From: Membranipora membranacea
Taxonomy: Eukaryota > Bryozoa > Gymnolaemata > Cheilostomatida > Membraniporidae
DNA length: 64,000 bases
Assembly (NCBI GenBank): GCA_914767715.1
Contig: OU612068.1
Location: 1-64,000, forward strand
Direction: 5' to 3'
Below, in pieces: positions 1 through 10,249 of this stretch. The notes beneath the pieces are model-generated. The model was not told the DNA's origin. It searched no databases and worked only from the letters and a program-made list of their open reading frames with translations. The position numbers were made by a program, and so were the translations under genes. Numbering within the stretch: the stretch's first letter is position 1; every line of letters begins with the position of its first letter.

Positions 1-1726
1 CACCCAAACCAAACCCCAACCCCACCCACCCCAAACCCCAAACCCACCCAAACCCCACCCCAAACCCAAACCCCAAACCCCCAAACCCCAAACCCCAAAC
101 CCCAAACCCCAAACCCCAAACCCCAAACCCCAAACCCCAAACCCCAAACCCCAAACCCCAAACCCCAAACCCCAAACCCCAAACCCCAAACCCAAACCCC
201 AAACCCCAAACCCCAAACCCCAAACCCCAAACCCCAAACCCCCAAACCCCAAACCCCAAACCCAAACCCCAAACCCCAAACCCCAAACCCCAAACCCAAC
301 CCAAACCCCAAACCCCAAACCCCAAACCCCAAACCCCAAACCCCAAACCCCAAACCCCAAACCCCAAACCCCAAACCCCAAACCCCAAACCCCAAACCCC
401 AAACCCCAAACCCCAAACCCCAAACCCCACAAACCCCAAACCCCAAACCCCAAACCCCAACAACCCCAAACCCCAAACCCCAAACCCCAAACCCCAAACC
501 CCAAACCCCAAACCCCAAACCCCCAAACCCCAAACCCCAAACCCCAAACCCCAAACCCCAAACCCCAAACCCCAAACCCCAAACCCCCAAACCCCAAACC
601 CCAAACCCCAAACCCCAAAACCCCAAACCCCAAACCCCAAACCCCAAACCCCCAAACCCCAAACCCCCAAACCCCAAACCCCAAACCCCAAACCCCAAAC
701 CCCCAAACCCCAAACCCCAAACCCCAAACCCCAAACCCCAAACCCAAACCCCAAACCCCAAACCCCAAACCCCAACCCCAAACCCCAAACCCCAAACCCC
801 AACCCCAAACCCCAAACCCCAAACCCCAAACCCCAAACCCCAAACCCCAAACCCCAAACCCCAAACCCCAAACCCCAAACCCCAAACCCCAAACCCCAAA
901 CCCCAAACCCCAAACCCCAAACCCCAAACCCCAAACCCCAAACCCCAAACCCCAAACCCCAAACCCAAACCCCAAACCCCAAACCCCAAACCCCAAACCC
1001 CAAACCCCAAACCCCAAACCCCAAACCCCAAACCCCAAACCCCAAACCCCAAACCCCAAACCCCAACCCCAAACCCCAAACCCCAAACCCCAAACCCCAA
1101 ACCCCAAACCCCAAACCCCAAACCCCAAACCCAAACCCCAAACCCCAAACCCCAAACCCCAACCCCAAACCCCAAACCCCAAACCCCAAACCCCAAACCC
1201 CAAACCCCAAACCCCAAACCCCAAACCCCAAACCCCAAACCCCAAACCCCAAACCCCAAACCCCAAACCCCAAACCCCAAACCCCAAACCCCAAACCCCA
1301 AACCCCAAACCCCAAACCCCAAACCCCAAACCCCAAACCCCAAACCCCAAACCCCAAACCCCAAACCCCAAACCCCAAACCCCAAACCCCAAACCCCAAA
1401 CCCCAAACCCCAAACCCCAAACCCCAAACCCCAAACCCCAAACCCCAAACCCCAAACCCCAAACCCCCAAACCCCAAACCCCAAACCCCAAACCCCAAAC
1501 CCCAAACCCCAAACCCCAAACCCCAAACCCCAAACCCCAAACCCCAAACCCCAAACCCCAAACCCCAAACCCCAAACCCCAAACCCAAACCCCAAACCCA
1601 AACCCCAAACCCCAAACCCCAAACCCAAACCCCAAACCCCAAACCCCAAACCCCAAACCCCAAACCCAAACCCCAACCCCAAACCCCAAACCCCAAACCC
1701 CAAACCCCAAACCCCCAAACCCCAAA
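1..1726. repeat. CCCCAAA (TTTGGGG) telomere-like array, distal block
   Basis: Nearly perfect 7 bp tandem repeat, CCCCAAA on the plus strand and TTTGGGG on the minus strand. Occasional 6 or 8 bp units vary in the length of the C or A run. The G-rich strand runs 5' to 3' toward position 1, the polarity expected at a left chromosome end. The unit resembles telomeric repeats (TTAGGG in most animals, TTTTGGGG in some ciliates) but is not the usual animal repeat. It could be a real telomere, a subtelomeric satellite or an assembly edge; the sequence alone cannot decide. Confidence 0.95.
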
Positions 1727-4200
1727 CCCCCGAACCCCCGAACCCCCGAACCCCCGAACCCCCGAACCCCCCGAACCCCCGAACCCCGAACCCCCGAACC
1801 CCCGAACCCCGAACCCCCGAACCCCCGAACCCCCGAACCCCCGAACCCCCGAACCCCCGAACCCCCGAACCCCCGAACCCCCGAACCCCCGAACCCCCGA
1901 ACCCCCGAACCCCCGAACCCCCGAACCCCCGAACCCCCGAACCCCCGAACCCCGAACCCCCGAACCCCCGAACCCCCGAACCCCCGAACCCCCGAACCCC
2001 CGAACCCCCGAACCCCCCGAACCCCGAACCCCCGAACCCCCGAACCCCCGAACCCCCGAACCCCCGAACCCCCGAACCCCCGAACCCCCGAACCCCGAAC
2101 CCCCGAACCCCCGAACCCCCGAACCCCCGAACCCCCGAACCCCCGAACCCCCGAACCCCCGAACCCCCGAACCCCCGAACCCCCGCCGAACCCCCGAACC
2201 CCCGAACCCCGAACCCCGAACCCCCGAACCCCCGAACCCCCGAAGCCCCGAACCCCCGAACGACCCCGAACCCCCGAACCCCCGAACCCCGAACCCCCGA
2301 ACCCCCGAACCCCGAACCCCCGAACCCCCGAACCCCCGAACCCCCGAACCCCGAACCCCCGAACCCCCGAACCCCCGAACCCCCGAACCCCCGAACCCCC
2401 GAACCCCCGAACCCCCGAACCCCCGAACCCCGAACCCCCCGAACCCCGAACCCCCGAACCCCCGAACCCCCGAACCCCCGAACCCCCGAACCCCCGAACC
2501 CCCGAACCCCCGAAACCCCCGAACCCCCGAACCCCCGAACCCCCGAACCCCCGAACCCCCGAACCCCCGAACCCCCGAACCCCCGAACCCCCGAACCCCC
2601 CGAACCCCGAACCCCCGAACCCCCGAACCCCCGAACCCCGAACCCCCGAACCCCCGAACCCCGAACCCCCGAAACCCCCGAACCCCCCGAACCCCCGAAC
2701 CCCCGAACCCCCGAACCCCCGAACCCCCGAACCCCCGAACCCCACCCCGAAACCCCCGAACCCCCGAACGCCCCGAACCCCCGAACCCCCGAACCCCGAA
2801 CCCCCGAACCCCCGAACCCCGAACCCCCGAACCCCCGAACCCCCGAACCCCCGAACCCCCGAACCCCCGAACCCCCGAACCCCCCGAACCCCCGAACCCC
2901 CGAACCCCCGAACCCCCGAACCCCCGAACCCCCGAACCCCCGAACCCCCGAACCCCCGAACCCCCGAACCCCCGAACCCCCGAACCCCCCGAACCCCCGA
3001 ACCCCCGAACCCCCGAACCCCCGAACCCCCGAACCCCCGAACCCCGAACCCCCGAACCCCCGAACCCCCGAACCCCCGAACCCCCGAACCCCCGAACCCC
3101 CGAACCCCCGAACCCCCCGAACCCCCGAACCCCCCGAACCCCCGAACCCCGAACCCCCGAACCCCCGAACCCCCGAACCCCCGAACCCCCGAACCCCCGA
3201 ACCCCCGAACCCCCGAACCCCGAACCCCCGAACCCCCGAACCCCCGAACCCCCGAACCCCCGAACCCCCCGAACCCCCGAACCCCCGAACCCGAACCCCC
3301 GAACCCCCGACCCCCGAACCCCCGAACCCCCGAACCCCCGAACCCCCGAACCCCCCGAACCCCCGAACCCCCGAACCCCGAACCCCCGAACCCCCCGAAC
3401 CCCCGAACCCCCGAACCCCCGAACCCCCGAACCCCGAACCCCCGAACCCCGAACCCCCGAACCCCGAACCCCCGAACCCCCCGAACCCCGAACCCCCGAA
3501 CCCCCGAACTCCCCGAACCCGAACCCCGAACCCCCGAACCCCCGAACCCCCGAACCCCCGAACCCCCGAACCCCCGAACCCCCCGAACCCCCGAACCCGA
3601 ACCCCGAACCCCCGAACCCCCGAACCCCCGAACCCCCGAACCCCCCGAACCCCCGAACCCCCGAACCCCCGAACCCGAACCCCGAACCCCCGAACCCCCG
3701 AACCCCCGAACCCCGAACCCCGAACCCCCGAACCCCCGAACCCCCGAACCACCCGAACCCCCGAACCCCCGAACCCCCGAACCCCCGAACCCCGAACCCC
3801 CGAACCCCCGAACCCCGAACCCCCGAACCCCCGAACCCCCGAACCCCCGAACCCCCGAACCCCCGAACCCCCGAACCCCCGAACCCCCGAACCCCCGAAC
3901 CGAACCCCCGAACCCCCGAACCCCCGAACCCCCGAACCCCCGAACCCCCGAACCCCCGAACCCCCGAACCCCCGAACCCCCGAACCCCCGAACCCCCGAA
4001 CCCCCGAACCCCCGAACCCCCGAACCCCCGAACCCCCGAACCCCCGAACCCCCGAACCCCCGAACCCCCGAACCCCCGACCCCCGAACCCCCGAACCCCC
4101 GAACCCCGAACCCCGAACCCCCGAACCCCCGAACCCCCCAACCCCCGAACCCCCGACCCCCGAACCCCCGACCCCCCGACCCCCGAACCCCCGACCCCCG
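1727..4200. repeat. CCCCCGAA (TTCGGGGG) array, middle block
   Basis: The unit changes abruptly to the 8-mer CCCCCGAA near 1,727 and stays so for about 2.5 kb. Interruptions are 7 bp (CCCCGAA) or 9 bp (CCCCCCGAA) units and a few irregular ones around 2,184-2,265, 2,740-2,770 and 3,500-3,530. One CpG per unit. Length variation in the C run is more frequent here than in the flanking blocks. Confidence 0.95.
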
Positions 4201-4335
4201 AACCCCGACCCCCGAACCCCGAACCCCGAACCCCGAACCCCGAACCCCGAACCCCGAACCCCGAACCCCGAACCCCGAACCCCGAACCCCGAACCCCGAA
4301 CCCCGAACCCCGAACCCCGAACCCCGAACCCCGAC
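4201..4335. repeat. CCCCGAA transition block
   Basis: A short run of pure 7 bp CCCCGAA units, about 17 copies, joins the CCCCCGAA block to the CCCCGGA block. It is preceded by mixed CCCCCGA/CCCCCGAA units. It is the intermediate form between the two neighbours. Confidence 0.9.
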
Positions 4336-6172
4336 CCCGACCCCGGACCCCGACCCCGGACCCCCGGACCCCGGACCCCGGACCCCGGACCCCGGACCCC
4401 GGACCCCGGACCCCGGACCCCGGACCCCGGACCCCGGACCCCGGACCCCGGACCCCGGACCCCGGACCCCGGACCCCGGACCCCGGACCCCCGGACCCCG
4501 GACCCCGGACCCCGGACCCCGGACCCCGGACCCCGGACCCCCGACCCCGGACCCCCGACCCCCGACCCCGGACCCCGGACCCCGGACCCCGGACCCCGGA
4601 CCCCGGACCCCGGACCCCGGACCCCGGACCCCGGACCCCGGACCCCGGACCCCGGACCCCGGACCCCGGACCCCGGACCCCGGACCCCGGACCCCGGACC
4701 CCGGACCCCGGACCCCGGACCCCGGACCCCGGACCCCGGACCCCGGACCCCGGACCCCGGACCCCGGACCCCGGACCCCGGACCCCGGACCCCGGACCCC
4801 GGACCCCGGACCCCGGACCCCGGACCCCGGACCCCGGACCCCGGACCCCGGACCCCGGACCCCGGACCCCGGACCCCGGACCCCGGACCCCGGACCCCGG
4901 ACCCCGGACCCCGGACCCCGGACCCCGGACCCCGGACCCCGGACCCCGGACCCCGGACCCCGGACCCCGGACCCCGGACCCCGGACCCCGGACCCCGGAC
5001 CCCGGACCCCGGACCCCGGACCCCGGACCCCGGACCCCGGACCCCGGACCCCGGACCCCGGACCCCGGACCCCGGACCCCGGACCCCGGACCCCGGACCC
5101 CGGACCCCGGACCCCGGACCCCGGACCCCGGACCCCGGACCCCGGACCCCGGACCCCGGACCCCGGACCCCGGACCCCGGACCCCGGACCCCGGACCCCG
5201 GACCCCGGACCCCGGACCCCGGACCCCGGACCCCGGACCCCGGACCCCGGACCCCGGACCCCGGACCCCGGACCCCGGACCCCGGACCCCGGACCCCGGA
5301 CCCCGGACCCCGGACCCCGGACCCCGGACCCCGGACCCCGGACCCCGGACCCCGGACCCCGGACCCCGGACCCCGGACCCCGGACCCCCGGACCCCGGAC
5401 CCCGGACCCCGGACCCCGGACCCCGGACCCCGGACCCCGGACCCCGGACCCCGGACCCCGGACCCCGGACCCCGGACCCCGGACCCCGGACCCCGGACCC
5501 CGGACCCCGGACCCCGGACCCCGGACCCCGGACCCCGGACCCCGGACCCCGGACCCCGGACCCCGGACCCCGGACCCCGGACCCCGGACCCCGGACCCCG
5601 GACCCCGGACCCCGGACCCCGGACCCCGGACCCCGGACCCCGGACCCCGGACCCCGGACCCCGGACCCCGGACCCCGGACCCCGGACCCCGGACCCCGGA
5701 CCCCGGACCCCGGACCCCGGACCCCGGACCCCGGACCCCGGACCCCGGACCCCGGACCCCGGACCCCGGACCCCGGACCCCGGACCCCGGACCCCGGACC
5801 CCGGACCCCGGACCCCGGACCCCGGACCCCGGACCCCGGACCCCGGACCCCGGACCCCGGACCCCGGACCCCGGACCCCGGACCCCGGACCCCGGACCCC
5901 GGACCCCGGACCCCGGACCCCGGACCCCGGACCCCGGACCCCGGACCCCGGACCCCGGACCCCGGACCCCGGACCCCGGACCCCGGACCCCGGACCCCGG
6001 ACCCCGGACCCCGGACCCCGGACCCCGGACCCCGGACCCCGGACCCCGGACCCCGGACCCCGGACCCCGGACCCCGGACCCCGGACCCCGGACCCCGGAC
6101 CCCGGACCCCGGACCCCGGACCCCGGACCCCGGACCCCGGACCCCGGACCCCGGACCCCGGACCCCGGACCC
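4336..6172. repeat. CCCCGGA (TCCGGGG) array, proximal block
   Basis: Extremely homogeneous 7 bp repeat, CCCCGGA, for about 1.8 kb. The few variants are an extra C (for example near 4,362, 4,488 and 5,386) and a small cluster at 4,539-4,566. The minus-strand G4 runs spaced by three bases could form G-quadruplexes, and each unit carries a CCGG site. Confidence 0.95.
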
Positions 6173-6232
6173 CAGACCCCAAACCCCGGACCCCAGACCC
6201 CAAACCCCGGACCCCAAACCCCAAACCCCGGA
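6173..6232. repeat. Mixed CCCCAGA/CCCCAAA/CCCCGGA inner edge of the array
   Basis: The last ~60 bp of the array mixes CCCCAGA, CCCCAAA and CCCCGGA units before passing directly into retroelement Gag sequence. The CCCCAAA form thus reappears at the inner boundary. Confidence 0.85.
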
Positions 6233-7090
6233 CATTTCCTAATTTTGCTTTCCAGGGGTTTGTTGGGCAATCCCTTCTTCTGTGCCCTTCCTCTCCACAA
6301 CCCCAACACCGGGCGTTTTTCCTCTCTCCACGTATGTTCTCTTTGTGATCTCTTGATGGCCCTGGCAGCCCTTGCTTCATTCCCGTCACTTCTGTTGTCA
6401 GATCCTGTACCGCTTTAAGTAGCGAAGCCATCACCTGTTCCGGACCCGGGGTGCCAATTCCTGCTCTCTTTCCTCTATGTCTTCCACCTGTCTTCCTTTC
6501 ACTACAGTTCCTGATCTCTTTGTTACCTGAAGATACTCATTCCCTGCTCGAATCATCTCATCCAGAGTCCCAGGTTGCCACGCAAGCAAATGTCCTTGTA
6601 AACCTGGGTCGGCTAGGCCGAGCCGGAAACGCTCCATCGTCAACCTCTGGCGAGGAACATCCGGAGTATCTGCATAGGCTACCCCCACAAGGCGCTCCAC
6701 TTTCGCGCCATAGTCCGCTAAGGACTGTCCTGTTTGCAAACGCAAGCTGCCAAGGCGGGCCTCTGCTTCCGTTTGTGTCAGGCCATAGTGCAACCGCAAG
6801 CTGCCAGCTATTGCCGCCCTTGTACCGTGTCGGCCACATATCCGGGCTGGTCCAGTTAGCCCTTTTCTGGCTTTCAGAACGGATGTGGCTCCATCCCATT
6901 CCTGATTTTCAATTAGCTGTTCCAATTGCTCAATGAACATCTCTACATCTCATTTTCCATCATAAATGGGGACTTTGAAACGCAAGCGAGGTGGCGCTGC
7001 GTCCTGTCCAGCTTGATCCGCAACTGCTTGGCGGATCCATGCATTGAGATGTCCTACAAACTCATCCACTCTGTCCTTCAGTAAGTGCGT
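6233..7090 (-). pseudogene. gag: Ty3-type retrotransposon Gag (decayed), zinc knuckle at the satellite boundary
   Basis: Minus-strand reading gives a retrotransposon Gag. The upstream part lies at about 6,950-7,085 and the capsid-like body at 6,431-6,940, rich in Leu/Arg and ending in a coiled segment. After a frameshift near 6,450 there is a nucleocapsid region with a CCHC zinc knuckle (CWGCGEEGHRRRDC) at 6,267-6,308. An in-frame TGA near 6,951 and the frameshift mark it as dead. Gag proteins of this class assemble the cytoplasmic particle and bind the RNA. The reading frame runs straight into the CCCCGGA array at 6,232, so protease and polymerase are missing. A Ty3 assignment is favoured by the knuckle and by the PBS and LTR just upstream. 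Confidence 0.8.
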
Positions 7091-7121
7091 GGACCTTCTC
7101 GGGTGTGAGAAGTGCTGATTA

Positions 7122-7139
7122 TCCTACTGCTGCCACCAA
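7122..7139 (-). other. Primer-binding site of the Ty3-type element
   Basis: On the minus strand, TTGGTGGCAGCAGTAGGAT-like sequence follows directly after the LTR end (...ATCACA) and begins with the TGG expected to pair with a tRNA CCA end. Which tRNA would prime is not resolved from sequence. Confidence 0.6.
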
Positions 7140-7540
7140 TGTGATCAGTTTCCGTTTTAAAAACAAGAAATCCCGTTCTCCGGCGATTCCGTATTCCCGA
7201 AACTGAAGTTTCCGTATATCAAGGGTTCCGCTTTCCGCAGGATCCGTTTCCGTATTCCGTTATACGGAAATTCTTATTCCTTATTCCTGATTCCTTATAC
7301 CTTATTGTTTCTTACAATACACTTATTATCAGTGCCCTTTTGCTTTGATGGATCATTTCTTTTATTGCTTGCATACGATGATACACTTCTAATCACTAGC
7401 TGACAATAATAATAACTGCTCACTAAGAGCGCACATCAAGTGGGCGTGACTAAATAATATGCACGTGACTAACATTCACACTAAGTTATGACGTAGTGCA
7501 CATATACAAACTATACAGTGAAGTTTATTTTGGCTACACA
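7140..7540 (-). repeat. Long terminal repeat (about 401 bp) of the Ty3-type element
   Basis: Bounded on the minus strand by TGTGTAGCC at 7,540 and ...GATCACA at 7,140, giving TG..CA ends, with the PBS immediately downstream. The U5-side part (7,150-7,300) is packed with TTCCG-type words (TTCCGTATT, TTCCGTTT, TTCCGCTT). No second LTR copy is visible in the window, so the borders rest on the TG..CA ends and the neighbouring PBS and purine tract. Confidence 0.55.
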
Positions 7541-7553
7541 ATTTTCCCCCTCT
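7541..7553 (-). other. Polypurine-tract-like run outside the LTR
   Basis: AGAGGGGGAAAAT on the minus strand directly precedes the LTR start, as a PPT precedes a 3' LTR. This LTR also has a PBS and gag on its other side, so a PPT here is unexpected (see findings). Confidence 0.4.
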
Positions 7554-7922
7554 GAATCAAAAACCACTCGCACGTTTACTATCATCGAAGTGTCCCCTCT
7601 GTATATCCTCACTCTGTGATGTGTATGTTATCAAAGAATATGTTACTGTCTTGTATAACTGTGATCCATATAGCAGTCATAATCTTTGCACGGTTGAGTG
7701 CACTAAAAAATAACCTAAGTTCTACAACTTCAGTTTTCTGCAAGTTATGTGCCTAATTTTCAGAGTTGTACTTCTTGATGATTTTGTGAAATTGAGGAGG
7801 CAACTCTGAATTGTGAGCCTGTTGAGATGATAGGTTTTTGCTCAGAAGGAGAAGGGGAGAGGAGTTTGATAGCTTGCGCAAGTAACTCCCTGCGCCTTGG
7901 AGTCTGAGCACTTAGACTACCG
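7554..7922. other. No gene recognised; possible 3' end of another retroelement copy
   Basis: No long open frame. On the minus strand the last ~60 bases before the purine tract read as a short open stretch ending in TGA (..FDDSKRASGF stop). That would fit the end of a pol gene but is too short to claim. Confidence 0.3.
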
Positions 7923-7924
7923 AG

Positions 7925-7978
7925 CCCCCAAACCCCCGGACCATCCGGACCCCCCGAACCCCCGGACCCCGGACCCAG
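7925..7978. repeat. Satellite island with mixed units
   Basis: About 54 bp holding CCCCCAAA, CCCCCGGA, CCCCCCGAA and CCCCGGA units, the same unit types as the big array, now on the far side of the retroelement. It supports the view that the retroelement sits inside or at the border of the satellite domain. Confidence 0.75.
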
Positions 7979-8900
7979 GACTTGTAAGTTGGAGATACAA
8001 TCACACCCAGGGAGTTACAGAGAGGGAGTGGAAACGAAATGTAGCCTGTGACTTAACAAGGCTGTTTCCAATGGTTGTACTAATATGGTCCCTCCATAAA
8101 AATTCATTTAAGTCCTCAGTCTTTTTATATGTCTGTCTCCAGTTGAAAATTATTAAAATACTTGACATGTTTATTAAATGGTATATTCAGACACCCAGAG
8201 ACAATATATCATGATGTAAATCACCACAAGTGTAGATGAGACATAGCTAGTAATATAGTAACCACTTTTGCAGGGTATTGAATTATAATTCCAATGCAAA
8301 TGTTTGATGGGGGATAGAGAGACTAAAAATAAATCATTCATTCACCATTTAAAAACCATGTGAGGAACTTAGACCAGATAAAAGTAGTGAAAGAACTTAA
8401 ATAAGACCTTTCTAACACCTAAGTGACAATGGGAGGCATAACATACCACATTTGACTGATGAAAACCATCATTGATTACCAAATTATGAGGCAAATTTAT
8501 GGCCATGTCTGCAATGAAACTTTCCCTTCTCATATGAGTAGCAGAGGGCTTTGGAGTCCCAGGTAATACTAGACTATAATTTGAAACATGGACTATACCT
8601 GAGGGCTATCTATATCTCTGCTTCTTAGTTTAGTTTCTTTTCAAGAGGTTCAAACACTAGGAAATTTGCAATAGCACCCATCTTGATAAATGGGATTTCA
8701 CAACTATGCTCTTGCTGATTGGACAGTCCATCAAAATTATTACAGCAACTCAAGTTGTACTTCTTTTTGGCAGGAAATCACTCTCTGCAGTCTCTGCTCT
8801 GATTGGCTGTGGTCATGAAAAACCTTTGCTGATAAAGAGAGGGCAATTACCAGTGGAGACAAACAACAATTTGAAATGAGAGGCCGTTTCCACTCCTCTT
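7979..8900. other. Non-coding, no feature seen
   Basis: AT-rich sequence without a convincing open frame, RNA gene or repeat. Confidence 0.5.
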
Positions 8901-9176
8901 TCAAACTCCTTGATCACACCAGTGAACTTGGTCTTTAGATGTGATAGTTGATACCCTCAACTTTCTTTTCACCCGAGAGGTGAATATGGAATCACCGACG
9001 ATTTCCTGCACGATATAAGACTTATCTGACTGGCTATCAATCAACGCATATGTCAATATCTCCGTTGGGTCTTTAGGTGACGAAATGTATGCAGGAACTG
9101 TCATTGTGGTGATTGGCTGTCTGCTAAGAGGTTTGTTGTGAACTCTATGAGACACTGTTAAACTAGCGGACGACAT
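8901..9176 (-). pseudogene. BEL/Pao retrotransposon aspartic protease (fragment)
   Basis: A minus-strand frame of 91 residues carries the signature of the Pao/BEL retropepsin (peptidase A17 type). It has a hydrophobic lead-in, then ALIDSQSDKSYI, where the catalytic Asp lies in D-S-Q-S-D rather than the D-T/S-G of other retropepsins, then a TSKD segment. In intact elements it cuts the Gag-Pol polyprotein. The frame stops just after this domain and no reverse transcriptase follows at lower coordinates, so only the amino-terminal third of pol remains. It overlaps the Gag nucleocapsid frame at 9,158-9,176 in another phase. Confidence 0.75.
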
Positions 9177-9640
9177 GTTTTCAGACTTTGACTGAGTAGA
9201 ATCATGTTGATTTTAGAATGACTTATTATCACCTGGTTTGCGATGGAGGCATGTTGAGTGGTTTCCAGAGCATTTGCCACATTTGAGAACTGTCGAGTAT
9301 TTAGAGAGTGAATGATTTTTCTCGAGATTACAAAAAACAGAGACCTTCCTATTTCATAAATGATTGTTGCGGCGTTAGACATTTTACCAACATTTCGGCA
9401 TTCAGAAGTAACATGTGACTTGGTAGATAAACAGTTGTTGCAGTGAAGAGATGGTATTTCAGGATTTGGCGTTTCACTTAGGTATGGATTAGAGTTGTTT
9501 GCCGTCTGAGTGATGTTAGTGACAGATTTGGTCTCCTTATTTTTAGAGTCGTATCTCGTTGGTTGCCTTTTGCTGTCCTTAGGATTTGCGATAGTCTGGT
9601 GCGATGTGGATTTATCACATGTTAACAAAGCTTCCTCCAT
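9158..9640 (-). pseudogene. BEL/Pao Gag, nucleocapsid part
   Basis: A minus-strand frame of 160 residues, Ser/Thr/Asn/Lys-rich at first, with a zinc-binding cluster (CNNCLSTKSHVTSEC: Cys-x2-Cys-x5-His-x4-Cys) near residue 67. It lies between the capsid-like Gag segment upstream and the protease downstream, the order expected in BEL/Pao elements. Frames change between these pieces, so the element is decayed. Confidence 0.65.
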
Positions 9641-9875
9641 AACAAAATCTGCATATTCGGCAAAGCTGTCAGGTTCTTTTTGGTTTTCATCTTATTCTTT
9701 CCTGCTATTCTACTCCATCTTTAAATGAGGAAAACCGGAAGACAACAACGTTTTTGAATTGACGAGGATTGTCGAGGTCACTAAAATGCTCACTCGAGAA
9801 CATTGAAATGCCTACAATGTGTGAAGAACGGAGCGTACTTCTTGAGATCCTTGTTATCAGAACCACCAATCATGG

Positions 9876-10202
9876 TCATGACTCGACCTTCTCTCTGAAA
9901 ACGCCTGCAACCTCAAATGGATCACCAAAGTTGTCTTCAATAGCTTGCATGGCATCATCGAATACAGTAGAAGAAACAGACATGATATAATATTCAATCC
10001 GTTCCTTAGCATCACCGTTGACATGAGACAGTAGGATAGTCAGTTTTTGTGCTTGTGTTATGTCTTTCTCCGACAATAACAAATCAGATGATGCACGCCA
10101 CGTTTGGTACTGAAGGGGATCTCCACTAAATCTCATCGGCTTGGCTGTAGGAGTTAAACTAATATCAATAGACTTCTTGACATATGAAATCATAGTCTGC
10201 AT
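9876..10202 (-). pseudogene. BEL/Pao Gag, DUF1759-type capsid segment
   Basis: 108 residues on the minus strand with the pattern of Pao Gag (DUF1759). A Phe-Ser-Gly-Asp-Pro-Leu..Trp stretch near residue 24 is followed by a Leu-rich helix, a Gly-Asp-Ala-Lys-Glu motif, and a late ED-N-FGDPFEVAGVFREK segment. This domain belongs to the particle-forming polyprotein. The frame is cut off downstream near 9,876 and is continued in other phases by the nucleocapsid and protease frames. Confidence 0.75.
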
Positions 10203-10249
10203 TTCTGAGCTGTGGTTAACGAGAGAACCAGAGAGGTCATTACTGCTAT

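Noticed and set aside
1-6232. Open frames and Pro/Asn-type repeat peptides within the satellite array
   Set aside because: Pure consequence of the simple repeat; no start context or neighbouring gene.
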